Shown: positions 36,358 through 45,700, counted from the stretch's first letter. The stretch is DNA of 64,000 nt from Micromonospora_J zhanjiangensis (GCF_042650605.1 NZ_JBHSBN010000023.1:45000-108999), one strand, 5' to 3'. Made by a program: numbers and translations. The notes: generated by a model not told the origin, from the letters alone.

Positions 36358-36562
36358 CTGTCAGTCGGCCCGCAGCGCGTCCAGCGCCGCGTCGATGCCG
36401 GCCGCGAGCCGGTCCCGGTCGGCCGCCGCGCGGGAGACCAGGGCCCGGCCGACCGCCGCGGCGAGCCTGACTCCGCTCGCCGCGGCGGTCGACGGGCGCC
36501 GGTCGGCCCGCTCCGGTCCGCGCTGACCGGTCGGTCCGTTCGGACCCGGCCGGCCGGTTCGG
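36358..36562 (-). other. Possible 3' remnant of a regulator-like gene
   Basis: One reverse frame ending in TGA at 36358 encodes VGRALVSRAAADRDRLAAGI followed by DAALDALRAD, which looks like the C-terminal helix of a TetR-type or similar protein, with strong third-position G/C. There is no start codon between this and the GNAT stop at 36563, and no HTH. It may be a relic or chance; nothing else is seen in this 237-bp gap. Confidence 0.25.
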
Positions 36563-37171
36563 TCAGTCCGTCGCGCCCGGCGGGCGCCACATCCGGTAGA
36601 ACGGGGTGCCGTCGGTCAGTCGGATCGCCGACGGCGTCATCTCGGCGTACCCGTGCCGGCGGTAGACGCGCTGGTTGTCGGGGTTGGTGGCCTCCAGGTA
36701 GGCGGCCAGTCCCTGCTCGTCCAGGCGGGTGTGGGTCTGCCGCATGAGCGCGCTGCCGAGGCCCTGGCCCCACCGTGCCGGTTCGACAGCGAGGAAGGCC
36801 AGGTGCCAGTGCGGCTCCTCGGGATGGTTGCCGTCGAACAGTTCGTCCAGTTCGGTGAACCGGTGCAGGTGCGGGCCGGCGAGGTCGGCGAGCCGCTGTT
36901 CGTAGTCGGCCGGGGCGCTCGGTTCGGCCGTGCGGTCGAACCAGACCGCGGTGGCGGACCGGTCGGCGGTCAGCAGCACCTCCCCCGCACCGTCCGCCGC
37001 GTGCGCGGTGAGCAGGTGGAAGAAGTCCCGCATGACCGGCAGCCGCCGGTCGGGGTCCGGGACCAGGTAGTGGTTGGCGTCGAGGTGGTCGAAGGACCGG
37101 GCGATCAGGTCCGCGGCGAGGCGGACGTCGTCCGCGTCGGTCACCCGTTGGATGGTGGTCGGCGTGGTCAT
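36563..37171 (-). CDS. GNAT family N-acetyltransferase
   Basis: A 202-residue acetyltransferase. WHLAFLAVEPARWGQGLGSALM is the strand 4/acetyl-CoA loop (Q/RxxGxG/A) region and ATNPDNQRVYRRHGYAEM the C-terminal hallmark. The N-terminal half (IQRVTDADDVRLAADLIARSFDH) matches a group found next to transporters. ATG 37171 overlaps the permease stop by 4 bp (ATGA), so the acetyltransferase is coupled to an amino acid permease; it may acetylate the imported amine or amino acid. That link is inference. Confidence 0.85.
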   Translation of the reverse strand: MTTPTTIQRVTDADDVRLAADLIARSFDHLDANHYLVPDPDRRLPVMRDFFHLLTAHAADGAGEVLLTADRSATAVWFDRTAEPSAPADYEQRLADLAGPHLHRFTELDELFDGNHPEEPHWHLAFLAVEPARWGQGLGSALMRQTHTRLDEQGLAAYLEATNPDNQRVYRRHGYAEMTPSAIRLTDGTPFYRMWRPPGATD

Positions 37172-38697
37172 CGCCGGCCCTCCTCGTCGTCGAGCAGTGC
37201 GGAGAATCCGGTGGCGCTGGCCGCGGCGGCGCGGGGTCCCAGGCCGATGCCGTCGTAGACGGTGCGGTTGGTGACCCGCAGCACCAGGCCCCAGACCGTG
37301 CCGATCACCAGCATGGCCAGCAGGAGCAGCGGCACCACGAAGGCCGGTCCGGTGCCGGGGTCGACACCGAAGAGGGCGTCCAGGTTGGTGACCGCCAGGT
37401 AGCTGATGACCAGGAGCAGGACGCTGGCGATGGCCGGCGCGATCGCTCGCCGCCACAGGTTCTCGCCGCGGGCGCCGCGGCCGAAGTAGCCGAGCACGGC
37501 GACGCTGGTGGCGGTGATGAGCAGCAGGACGCCGAGGCCGCCGGTGCTGCCGCCCCAGAAGAACAGCTGCACCAGGGGGTCCCAGTCGGCCGCCGCGAAC
37601 AGAATGATCACCATCAGGCCGCAGACCGACTGGACGAGGGAGGCGTTGCGGGGCGCGCCGTCGGCGGTGGCCCGGCCGAGTACCCGGGGGAAGACCCCTT
37701 CCCGGCCGAGGGCGAACATGTAGCGGGAGATGATGTTGTGGAAGGCGATCATCGCGGCCAGCAGCGAGGTGACGAAGAGGGTCTCTCCGATCTGGACGGC
37801 GTTGCCGCCGAGCGATCCGGACGCCAGGTTGAAGAACATCTCCGGGCCCTCCGCGCGGGCCCGGTCGACGGCCTGGTCGCCGGCCGCGGAGATCTGCACC
37901 CAGGAGGCGAAGGCGTAGAGCACGGCGATGAGGACGATGGTCACGAAGGTCGCCCGGGCCACGGTGCGTTTCGGATCGCGACTTTCCTCGATGTACACCG
38001 CGCCCTGTTCGACGCCGGCGAATCCGGTGGCGGCGATGACCAGCAGCGCGCCGGCGCCCGGTCCCCAGAGGCTGCTCGGCGACACCGGGGCCAGGGACGG
38101 GCTGAAGCCGTCGGAGAAGAGGATCACGACGCTGTAGACGAGCACCAGCACGGTTTCGCTGATGACCAGGACCGCGAGGACCTTCTCCGACACGCCGACG
38201 TCCCGGATGCCCAGCAGGGCGGTGATCAGCCAGGCGACCAAAGCGAGGCCCCACCACGGTAGGTCCAGGCCGGCGGACTGCTTGAGCAGCGGCGCGGCGA
38301 TGACGCCCAGGCCGCCGTACGAGGCGAACTGGAAGCAGTTGTACGCCACCAGCGCGACCCACGCGGAGCCGACCCCGAGGGGGCGGGAGATGCCCAGGGC
38401 GATGTAGGCGTAGAAGGCGCCGGCGTTGGTGATGTGCCGGGCCATCGCGACGTAGCCGACCGCGAAGATGATCAGGGTGAGGGCGACCGCGACCATGGCG
38501 ATCGACACCCCCGACAGTCCGGTGACGGCCAGGCCGGTCGTGACGACGCCCGCGACGACGGTCAGCGGGGCGATGGACGACGCGATGGACAGGCCGATCC
38601 CGGGCGCACCGAGGCGGTCCCGGGCCAGCGCGGAGGACACGACGCTCCGCTCGGACACGCGAGGTGCCGAGGGGCGAGGCGATTGTACGGCGGACAA
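37168..38697 (-). CDS. APC superfamily amino acid permease
   Basis: A 509-residue permease with about 12 hydrophobic segments. LGAPGIGLSIASSIAPLTVVAGVV is the helix I unwound region; ISRPLGVGSAWVALVAYNCFQFASYG and ATGFAGVEQGAVYIEESRDPKRTVARAT are family landmarks (the latter the APC consensus loop with the substrate-site GVE). It probably imports an amino acid or polyamine by proton symport. ATG 38697. The downstream coupled GNAT gene shares the operon. Confidence 0.88.
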   Translation of the reverse strand: MSAVQSPRPSAPRVSERSVVSSALARDRLGAPGIGLSIASSIAPLTVVAGVVTTGLAVTGLSGVSIAMVAVALTLIIFAVGYVAMARHITNAGAFYAYIALGISRPLGVGSAWVALVAYNCFQFASYGGLGVIAAPLLKQSAGLDLPWWGLALVAWLITALLGIRDVGVSEKVLAVLVISETVLVLVYSVVILFSDGFSPSLAPVSPSSLWGPGAGALLVIAATGFAGVEQGAVYIEESRDPKRTVARATFVTIVLIAVLYAFASWVQISAAGDQAVDRARAEGPEMFFNLASGSLGGNAVQIGETLFVTSLLAAMIAFHNIISRYMFALGREGVFPRVLGRATADGAPRNASLVQSVCGLMVIILFAAADWDPLVQLFFWGGSTGGLGVLLLITATSVAVLGYFGRGARGENLWRRAIAPAIASVLLLVISYLAVTNLDALFGVDPGTGPAFVVPLLLLAMLVIGTVWGLVLRVTNRTVYDGIGLGPRAAAASATGFSALLDDEEGRR

Positions 38698-38789
38698 GGG
38701 GTTCTCCTATGGGTGGGGAAGGGAGGAAGGGCCAGGATTTTGGTGGCAGATGGAGGTCGGGGTGTGCCCGGTTACCATCGCGCGCAGGG

Positions 38790-39482
38790 TCAGCGGGTCA
38801 TCACCGTTTCGCCGACCGCGGTCTCGGCGTGGTGCAGGATCTCGCGCAGCATGATGTGCATCCGACGCTTGATCTGCTCGGCCAGGCGGACCAGTTCGTG
38901 CTGTTCGAGCAGGGCCAGCGTCCGCTGGTGCAGGCCGGTCGCCAGCATCAGCCCGGCCAGCACGAGGTCGAGTTCGGACAGTTCCCGGCCCTTCTGCAGG
39001 GCGGTGCTGATCCGTACCGCCGGCCACCCGGTGGCGTTCGTGTCGGTCGGGGTGTAGTAGACGGTCGGCCGACCGAGCAGGCTGCGTCGTTCCTGCCGGC
39101 TGACCAGGCCGGTCCGGGACAGCCGGGCGACCACGAGATCGGCTGCCCGGTTGTCGGCGGACAGGAAGGCGATCCAGTCCCGCGCGCGCTGTCCGGCCGG
39201 TGTCGGGTCGAGGCGGTGGGACCGGTTACGGCGTTCCTCCTCGATCAGCTGGCTCATCACCGGCGCGAGCGCCGGGTCGTCCGGCAGCGTCGCGCCCGGG
39301 ACCGGGTACAACCGACCGGAGGAGATGGTCAGGCAGCGCCAGATCACCAGCTCGGTCAGCAGGGCGGCCGCCAGCCCGATGCCGAGCGGGCGGCTGCCGA
39401 GTTGGGCGCGACGCACGACCGTGTCGTGGGCGCAGAGCCAGAACTCGTCCGCCAGCGGGATCTGTGCGCTCACGTCGCGCAC
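38790..39482 (-). CDS. GOLPH3/GPP34 family protein
   Basis: A 230-residue cytoplasmic helical protein of the GPP34 family: ADEFWLCAHD at the N-terminus, LGIGLAAALLTELVIW, WIAFLSADNRAADLVVARL, and a C-terminal LVLAGLMLATGLHQRTL. In eukaryotes GOLPH3 binds phosphatidylinositol 4-phosphate at the Golgi; bacterial members are common in actinobacteria, often multi-copy, and uncharacterised. The start is GTG 39482; a second GTG at 39473 is equally possible. The leader (39483-39688) includes an A/T-rich patch near 39660-39695. Confidence 0.85.
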   Translation of the reverse strand: MRDVSAQIPLADEFWLCAHDTVVRRAQLGSRPLGIGLAAALLTELVIWRCLTISSGRLYPVPGATLPDDPALAPVMSQLIEEERRNRSHRLDPTPAGQRARDWIAFLSADNRAADLVVARLSRTGLVSRQERRSLLGRPTVYYTPTDTNATGWPAVRISTALQKGRELSELDLVLAGLMLATGLHQRTLALLEQHELVRLAEQIKRRMHIMLREILHHAETAVGETVMTR

Positions 39483-39688
39483 GACGGGCCGGTGCGACGT
39501 GGACGACGGTTGTCGCGTCGGGGCGACGGGTGCCGACAGGCGGCAGCGGGGCGCGCGGTGCCCGGCATAGAGGGGTCCTCCGAGGGATCCGTGGAGTAGC
39601 GGTTACTTCACGATCACAATGAGTTCGGGCGTCACCATACTGGAGATCGCCTATGTCGACCATCCGCCTTTGTAAACAGACAAAAAAC

Positions 39689-41350
39689 TTAATGGTCGTT
39701 GCGTACCGGCACGCGCCGGCTCCAGACCGTGTTCAGCACCGCTCCGTCGGCCGGCGTGTAGGCCAGCACCAGCACCCGGTCGGCCCGGATCCGGTCGGTC
39801 AGGCGGGCCGCCACGCCGCCGGCCTCCGGGACCGGGGCGACGACGATCGGGACGGTGCCCTCCTCGACCAGTTCGTCGACCACGGTGCCGACCCGGGTCA
39901 GCGCGCCGGGCCGTGGGGTGAGCCGCAGGACCGCGATGTCGTGCCGGGGCAGTCGCTCCGCCAGCCCGGCCACCAGGAGTTCGGCGCCGCGCCGGGGGCG
40001 AGCCGGTCGGTCCGAGCCGTACACCACGACCAGTTCGTCGCTGGTGGCCAGCTCGGCGAGCCGGGCCACCACGGCCGGCGCGTCCGCGCGCAGGGCGGCC
40101 TCGTCGACCACGACGACCGAGGTCGCCGTCTCGGTCGACTCCACATCGGACCGGACCGCCAGCCCGAGACCGACCCGGAGGCCGTGCGCCTCGACGTAGT
40201 GGGCCACCGCGAGCAGCGTCAGGGCGCTGATGATCCAGGCGGTGGCGGCGGAGTGGCTGAGCCGGTGGACCGCGATCAACGCGAGCGGGGGCAGCAACGC
40301 GCCGAACGCGGCGGCCGAGCCGGTGACCCCCAGCAGCGCGCCGACGGTGTCGGGCCGCGCCGCCTTGCCGATCAGCGCCAGCAGCACGCCGCCGGCCAGG
40401 CCGTCGCAGACGGCGATCACCGCGATGACGGGTACGGCCAGCCACCACAGCCGGGGCGCCACCGCCACCACGAGGCACAGCGAGGCGGCCACCACGTAGC
40501 AGGTCGTCAGCAGCCGTACGGCGGGCCGCCGGTCGGTCAGCCATCCGCCGACCAGCCGGGCGGCGGCGGCGAGCGTCACCACCGCCGCGGTGATCACCAG
40601 CGCCGCGTACCAGGACAGCCGGAACCTGATGAACAGGTAGAGCGGCAGGTACATGCTGACCGCGACCAGGCCACCCAGCGCGACCGCGTACAGGGCCGAC
40701 AGGGAGGTGGTGCAGGCGAGCCGGATCAGCTCCAGGCTCCGGCGGACCGGTGAGCCCGCGCGGTGCACGACGACGTGGTCGCGGAAGGTCAGCGCGGCCA
40801 GGCCGGCGAAGCCGACCAGGGCGGCGCCGAGCACGACGGCCGCGCGGCGACCCTCCGGGTCCCAGGCGCGGGCGACGGCGGAGAAGAGCACCGCCAGGGC
40901 GGTACCGCAGCTGAAGACCCCGAGGGCGCGGCCGCGATGGCCGTACCGGAAGGTGGTCGCGACGAGCGAGCCGCCGACGACCAGGGCAGTGCCGGCCACC
41001 CCGGACACCGCGCCGGCGGCCACCACGGCGGGCAGCCGCCCGGCCAGGCCCATGCCGACGGCAGCGCCCGCGGCGACCAGGCTGACCACCGGGTACGTCA
41101 GCCGCGGCCCGTACCGGTCGGTCAGTACCCCGACCGGCAGCCGGGCCAGCGCGGCCACCAGCAGCGGCAGTGTCATCAGCAGCGCGTACGTCGGCCCGGG
41201 CGGGACGCCGAACCGGTCGTGCAACTGCGGGCCGAGCAGGATCCAGGCCCGCAGGTTGAGCCCGAGCCCGACGGTGGCCAACAGCAGGACGACGGTCGCG
41301 CGGGGTGCCCGCGGTGCCGGCACGGTCGGTCCGCAGGGGTCGTTGATCAC
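39689..41350 (-). CDS. NarK-type MFS transporter with extra C-terminal soluble domain
   Basis: A 553-residue protein. The first about 390 residues form 12 helices with the nitrate/nitrite porter signature areas NLRAWILLGPQL and a MFS loop LPVGVLTDRYGPRLTYP. Conserved Arg on helix II (RAWI) fits NarK-like anion porters, but the nitrate-signature Gly-rich motifs are only partly kept, so the ligand is open. The last about 150 residues (SVVVVDEAALRADAPAVVARL ... VLVLAYTPADGAVLNTVW) form a soluble alpha/beta-looking domain not usual in this family. GTG 41350 is chosen because sequence upstream has no helix and is His/Asp-rich. Confidence 0.78.
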   Translation of the reverse strand: MINDPCGPTVPAPRAPRATVVLLLATVGLGLNLRAWILLGPQLHDRFGVPPGPTYALLMTLPLLVAALARLPVGVLTDRYGPRLTYPVVSLVAAGAAVGMGLAGRLPAVVAAGAVSGVAGTALVVGGSLVATTFRYGHRGRALGVFSCGTALAVLFSAVARAWDPEGRRAAVVLGAALVGFAGLAALTFRDHVVVHRAGSPVRRSLELIRLACTTSLSALYAVALGGLVAVSMYLPLYLFIRFRLSWYAALVITAAVVTLAAAARLVGGWLTDRRPAVRLLTTCYVVAASLCLVVAVAPRLWWLAVPVIAVIAVCDGLAGGVLLALIGKAARPDTVGALLGVTGSAAAFGALLPPLALIAVHRLSHSAATAWIISALTLLAVAHYVEAHGLRVGLGLAVRSDVESTETATSVVVVDEAALRADAPAVVARLAELATSDELVVVYGSDRPARPRRGAELLVAGLAERLPRHDIAVLRLTPRPGALTRVGTVVDELVEEGTVPIVVAPVPEAGGVAARLTDRIRADRVLVLAYTPADGAVLNTVWSRRVPVRNDH

Positions 41351-41535
41351 CGTCAGCCGCTCCGCGTCATGGCTGTCGTCTCCCGGATCGTCGTCGTGGT
41401 GATCCAGCCTGCACCGTCGGTAGTGATCCGCGCCACCCCCGGTGGACCGTCCTCGGCGGGTACGGGCCGATGAGACGAGGGTCATTCCTCCCGGCGACCC
41501 GGAAGAAGTCGACCGGGGCCGCAGTTGGCCATCGT

Positions 41536-42546
41536 GTGATCGACGTACCCCTGTCCGTGCTCGACCTCGCCCCGGTGGCCGCCGGCACCCGGGCCGGGGA
41601 CGCGCTGCGGCACACCACCGAACTGGCCCGGCGCACCGAGGAACTCGGCTACCACCGGTTCTGGGTGGCCGAACACCACAACATGCCGGGCATCGCCAGT
41701 TCCGCGCCGGCCGTCCTGCTCGCCCACCTGGCGGCGCACACCTCGACCATCCGGGTCGGTTCGGGCGGGGTGATGCTGCCCAACCACGCCCCGCTGGTGG
41801 TCGCCGAGCAGTTCGGCACCCTGGAGGCGCTGCACCCGGGCCGGGTCGACCTGGGCATCGGTCGCGCGCCGGGCACCGACCAGATGACCGCGCTGGCGTT
41901 GCGCCGGACGATGGAGGGCCTGTCCGCGGAGGGTTTCCCGCAGGAGCTGGCCGACCTGATGGGCTACTTCGACGGCTCCTCGGCCGGCCGGATCACCGCC
42001 ACCCCGGGCCACGGCGACCGGCCGGCCGTCTGGCTGCTCGGGTCCAGCGGTTTCAGCGCCCGGCTGGCCGGGCTGCTCGGGCTGCCGTTCTCCTTCGCGC
42101 ACCACTTCAGCGCCGCCAACACCGTGCCGGCGCTGGCGTTGTACCGGGAGAGCTTCCGGCCGTCCCGGTGGTTGGACGAGCCGTACGTGATGGTCGCCGT
42201 CAGCGCGATCTGCGCCGACACGGACGAGCGCGCCGAGTGGCTGGCCGGGCCGAGTGCGCTGTCCTTCCTGCGGTTGCGGGCGGGTCGACCGCAACCGTTG
42301 GCCACGCCGGAGGAGGCGGCCGCCCATCCGTACACGGACCTGGAGCGGGAGTTCGTCCACGAACGCCGGGTGGGGCAGGCGCTGGGCTCGCCGGCGACGG
42401 TCCGCCGGCAGCTCGCGGAGTTGCTGGCGCGGACCGGGGCGGACGAGCTGATGCTGACCACGATGGTCTACGACCTCGCCGACCGGTCCCGGTCGTTCGA
42501 ACTGATCGCCGAGAAGGTGGCCGGCGGCCTGCGCCGACCCGCCTGA
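41536..42546 (+). CDS. Luciferase-like (LLM class) flavin monooxygenase, group 1
   Basis: A 336-residue TIM-barrel oxidoreductase. PLSVLDLAPVAAG at the start, YHRFWVAEHHNMPGIASSAPAVL, RVGSGGVMLPNHAPLVVAEQF and DLGIGRAPGTDQ are the typical run of the LLM group 1 proteins; FMN or reduced flavin is the expected cofactor. GTG 41536 puts the first barrel strand at the N-terminus; an upstream ATG at 41470 would add 22 unconserved residues. Substrate unknown. Divergent from the MFS gene and convergent with the ABC operon. Confidence 0.85.
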   Translation: MIDVPLSVLDLAPVAAGTRAGDALRHTTELARRTEELGYHRFWVAEHHNMPGIASSAPAVLLAHLAAHTSTIRVGSGGVMLPNHAPLVVAEQFGTLEALHPGRVDLGIGRAPGTDQMTALALRRTMEGLSAEGFPQELADLMGYFDGSSAGRITATPGHGDRPAVWLLGSSGFSARLAGLLGLPFSFAHHFSAANTVPALALYRESFRPSRWLDEPYVMVAVSAICADTDERAEWLAGPSALSFLRLRAGRPQPLATPEEAAAHPYTDLEREFVHERRVGQALGSPATVRRQLAELLARTGADELMLTTMVYDLADRSRSFELIAEKVAGGLRRPA

Positions 42547-42606
42547 CCGGGTCCCGGCGGGCCGCGGTGTCCGTCGGCCCGCCGGAACCGGTCCGGTCGC
42601 CGCGGG

Positions 42607-43425
42607 TCAGCGCGCGTCGACCACGGCCCGCAGGAACGAGCGGGTCCGGTCGTGCTCCGGTTCGGTGAAGATCTGCTCGGGTGGCCCCTGCTCGATCACC
42701 TTGCCCTCGTCGAACATCATCACCCGGTGCGACACGTCCCGGGCGAAGTGCATCTCGTGCGTGACGATGAGCATGGTGATGTCGGTGCTGTCGGCGATCT
42801 CCCGCAGCACGTCCAGCACCCCGGCCACGAGTTCCGGGTCCAGTGCCGAGGTGACCTCGTCGAGCAGCAGCACCTTCGGTTCCATGGCCAGCGCCCGGGC
42901 GATGGCCACCCGTTGCTGCTGACCGCCGGAGAGCTGGTGGGGTCGGGCGTCGGCCTTGTCGCTCAGGCCGACCCGGTCCAGCAGTTCCCGGGCCTTCCGC
43001 TCGGCCTCGGCCCGGTCGGTGCCCAGCACCCGCACCGGCGCCTCGGTGATGTTGCGTAGGACGGTCATGTTGGGGAACAGGTTGAACTGCTGGAACACCA
43101 TTCCCACGGACTTGCGCGCCTGGCGCAGGTGCTTCTCGTCGGCGGGCCGGAACCCGTCGCCGTGCGGGACGTGGCACAGCGGCTGGCCGTCGACCCGGAT
43201 GCAGCCGCCGTCCGGCTTCTCCAGGGTCATCAGCAACCGCAGGATGGTGGTCTTGCCCGAGCCGCTGGGCCCGATCAGGGTGACCCGTTCGCCCGGCGCG
43301 ACCTGGAAGTCCAGCTCGCGCAGCACGATGGTGTCGCCGAACTTCTTGACGACGTTGTCGAACCGGATGATCGGCTGCGCCGGCCCGGGTCGTTCGACGG
43401 TTTCGAGGACGGGTTCAACGGCCAA
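42607..43425 (-). CDS. Ectoine/polar amino acid ABC transporter ATPase (EhuA-like)
   Basis: A 272-residue ABC ATPase: Walker A GPSGSGKTT, LSGGQQQRVAIARALAMEP, Walker B VLLLDEVTSALDP and HEMHFARDV. GDGFRPADEKHLRQARKSVGMVFQQFNLFPNM contains the insertion typical of EhuA. It is the last gene of an SBP-permease-permease-ATPase operon; its ATG at 43425 overlaps the upstream permease by 11 bp. The Ehu assignment rests on operon order and overall resemblance; another polar amino acid is possible. Confidence 0.85.
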   Translation of the reverse strand: MAVEPVLETVERPGPAQPIIRFDNVVKKFGDTIVLRELDFQVAPGERVTLIGPSGSGKTTILRLLMTLEKPDGGCIRVDGQPLCHVPHGDGFRPADEKHLRQARKSVGMVFQQFNLFPNMTVLRNITEAPVRVLGTDRAEAERKARELLDRVGLSDKADARPHQLSGGQQQRVAIARALAMEPKVLLLDEVTSALDPELVAGVLDVLREIADSTDITMLIVTHEMHFARDVSHRVMMFDEGKVIEQGPPEQIFTEPEHDRTRSFLRAVVDAR

Positions 43426-44068
43426 GGCGGGTCTCCAATCGTCGCAGCGCGATGGCGGTGGGGTAGCTCGCCGCCAGGAAGATCAGGCCGGCCAGCGTGA
43501 TCGGTTCCAGATAACGGAAGCTGGCTCCGCCTATCGACTGCGACCGTTGCACCATTTCCGGAACGGTGATGAGCGCCAGGAACGGCGTCTCCTTGAACAT
43601 CGAGATGACGAGGTTGCCCAGGGCCGGTAGCACCCGGCGGACCGCCTGCGGCAGCACCACGCGTTGCCAGGTGTACCGGGGCGGCATGGACAGCGCGGTG
43701 CACGCCTCCCACTGGCCCTTGGGTACGCCGTCGATGCCGGCCCGGTACACCTCGGCGTAGTAGCAGGCGTAGTGCACGCCCAGGCCGATGACGCCGGTGG
43801 TGAGCGCCGGCAACGTGATGCCGGCCAGCGGCAGCACGTAGAACAGGAAGAAGAGCTGCACCAGCAGCGGGGTGCTGCGGACGAACTCGATGAACCCGCC
43901 GACCACCGGGGCCAGTACCGGCACCCGGGCCCGGCGCACGACGGCGAAGACGAGCCCCAGCGCCGCGCCGACCAGGGTGCCCAGCACCGTGGCCACCAGG
44001 GTGAACCGGACGAACGCGGTGAGCAGGTCCGGCAGGATCTCCAGGGCGTAGCCCCAGTCCCAGGTCAC
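43415..44068 (-). CDS. Ectoine/polar amino acid ABC transporter permease (EhuD-like)
   Basis: A 217-residue HisMQ-type permease with about 5 helices. FIEFVRSTPLLVQLFFLFYV is the family landmark after helix II, and EACTALSMPPRYTWQRVVLPQAVRR is the EAA coupling loop. ATG 44068 overlaps the EhuC-like stop (ATGA). Works as a heterodimer with the next permease. Confidence 0.87.
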   Translation of the reverse strand: MTWDWGYALEILPDLLTAFVRFTLVATVLGTLVGAALGLVFAVVRRARVPVLAPVVGGFIEFVRSTPLLVQLFFLFYVLPLAGITLPALTTGVIGLGVHYACYYAEVYRAGIDGVPKGQWEACTALSMPPRYTWQRVVLPQAVRRVLPALGNLVISMFKETPFLALITVPEMVQRSQSIGGASFRYLEPITLAGLIFLAASYPTAIALRRLETRLGR

Positions 44069-44784
44069 GCGGCCTCCTTCTCGACGAGCGGGCCACGCAG
44101 CCGGAACCGGCGACGGGCCGGCTCGTCCTGTCCGACGGCCGCCTTGGCCCGCCGTTCCAGGAACCGGACGCCCAGCGTGAGCAGGTACGCCAGCACCAGG
44201 TAGACCAGCAGGGCCAGCGAGAAGATGAACAGCTCATGCCCCTCGGCGGCGCGGAAGCTCTGGGTCACCGCCGTCACGTCCACGATGGTGATGGTGTAGA
44301 CCAGTGGCGTCGCCTTCAGCAGTTGGATCAGCAGGTTGCCGAACGGCGGGATCATCCCCACCACGGCCTGCGGCAGGACGACCAGTCGCATCCGTTGGTA
44401 GGGCGTCATGTTGAGGGCGACGGTGGCCTCCGACTGGGTCCTCGGCACCGCGTTGACGGCTCCCCGGACCACCTCGGCGCCGTAGGCGCCGTAGTTGAGG
44501 CTGAAGGCGAGCACGCCGGCCGCGAGTGGTTCCAACGTCCAGCCGAAGGTGGGCATCACGAAGAAGAGCCACCACAGCTGCACCAGCAGCGAACTGCCCC
44601 GGAAGAACTCGATGAACAGCCGGGCCACGAACCGCTGCGGGCGGCCCCTGGACAGCGACAGCAGGCCGAAGGCGAACGAGACGACCAGCGCCCCGGCGGC
44701 GCCCAGCACCGTGACGAGCACGGTGATCCAGACGCCGCCGAGCAGGTCGTCGAACCAGGGGGCGAAGGTGGAGATGGCGTCCAC
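44065..44784 (-). CDS. Ectoine/polar amino acid ABC transporter permease (EhuC-like)
   Basis: A 239-residue HisMQ-type permease: FIEFFRGSSLLVQLWWLFFV, YGAYGAEVVRGAVNAVPRTQSE and the EAA loop EATVALNMTPYQRMRLVVLPQAV. GSSLLVQLWWLFFVMP is characteristic of EhuC-type permeases relative to GltJ/K. The C-terminal tail is basic (ERRAKAAVGQDEPARRRFR). It starts 10 bp after the binding-protein stop. Confidence 0.87.
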   Translation of the reverse strand: MDAISTFAPWFDDLLGGVWITVLVTVLGAAGALVVSFAFGLLSLSRGRPQRFVARLFIEFFRGSSLLVQLWWLFFVMPTFGWTLEPLAAGVLAFSLNYGAYGAEVVRGAVNAVPRTQSEATVALNMTPYQRMRLVVLPQAVVGMIPPFGNLLIQLLKATPLVYTITIVDVTAVTQSFRAAEGHELFIFSLALLVYLVLAYLLTLGVRFLERRAKAAVGQDEPARRRFRLRGPLVEKEAA

Positions 44785-44794
44785 GACGACCGAC

Positions 44795-45700
44795 TCAGCC
44801 CTGGCAGAGCTTCTCGGTGGTCAGGTCCGCCGGTGGCACGGTCTCCGGGCCGAACCCGAACGGCTGGATCAGCTCCAGCAGCTTGCCGGACTCCCTCAGC
44901 TTGGCCAGTTCGCGGTCGAACGCCATACGCAGTTCGTCGCTCTCGTTGCGGAACACGGCACCGCCGGCGCCGATCTGCTCCTTGCCGTCGACGACCGGGG
45001 TGAACGGCTCGGTCAGCTCGAAGCCGGAGTTCGGGTTGTCCTTCAGCATGTTGCGCAGCGAGATGCTGGTCAGCGCGAACGCCTGGATGCGGTTCGCCTT
45101 GAGGGCGGACAGCCCGTCGCGCTGGCTGGCCACCTCGACGGTCTTGGTGACGCCCTGCTTCTTGCCGAGGCTGGCCTCGACGGAGCCGGGCAGGACGCCG
45201 AGGGTGATCCCGGACTTCGCCACGGACGGGAAGTCGGTGATCTGCTTCGGGTTGCCGGCGGGCACCAGGAACGCCTGCGGCGCGACGTAGACCGGCGCGG
45301 AGAACTTCGCCTGGGCGCAGCGTTCGGGCAGGATGAACATGCCGGCCGCGACGACGTCGAATCGCTTGGCGTTCAGGCCGGGGATCAGTTGGCCGAACTC
45401 GACCTGGACGCCGCGCAGTTCCTTGATGCCGAGCGACGTCCAGATCTCGCGGTGCACCGCCGGGTCCTGCCCGGTCAGGTCGCCGCCCTCCTTGTACGCG
45501 TACGGCGCCTCGCCGGCGAACCCGACGGTGAGGTAGCCGCGCTCCTTGGCCTGCTTCAGCAGGCCCTGGCCGCCGGCGCCGGAGTCCGCGGTACCGGTCC
45601 GGGAACAACCGGCCAGCGCGCCGGACGCCACCACCGCCCCGGCGGCGGCATACCGGAACAGGTTGCGTCGGGTCACTACACGTTCAACGGCCACGGTCAC
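44795..45700 (-). CDS. Ectoine/hydroxyectoine-type ABC transporter substrate-binding lipoprotein (EhuB-like)
   Basis: A 301-residue SBP_bac_3 protein with a twin-arginine plus lipobox signal (R11-R12 NLFRYAAAG ... LAGC32), so it is probably exported folded and lipidated. EAPYAYKEGGDLTGQDPAVHREIWTSLG is the ligand-cleft start typical of EhuB; FDVVAAGMFILPERCAQ and APVYVAPQAFLVPAGNP follow. Ectoine is a compatible solute, and this operon could supply osmoprotection or carbon; substrate specificity is inferred from similarity only. First gene of the operon, with an A/T-richer promoter region at 45701-45790. Confidence 0.82.
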   Translation of the reverse strand: MTVAVERVVTRRNLFRYAAAGAVVASGALAGCSRTGTADSGAGGQGLLKQAKERGYLTVGFAGEAPYAYKEGGDLTGQDPAVHREIWTSLGIKELRGVQVEFGQLIPGLNAKRFDVVAAGMFILPERCAQAKFSAPVYVAPQAFLVPAGNPKQITDFPSVAKSGITLGVLPGSVEASLGKKQGVTKTVEVASQRDGLSALKANRIQAFALTSISLRNMLKDNPNSGFELTEPFTPVVDGKEQIGAGGAVFRNESDELRMAFDRELAKLRESGKLLELIQPFGFGPETVPPADLTTEKLCQG

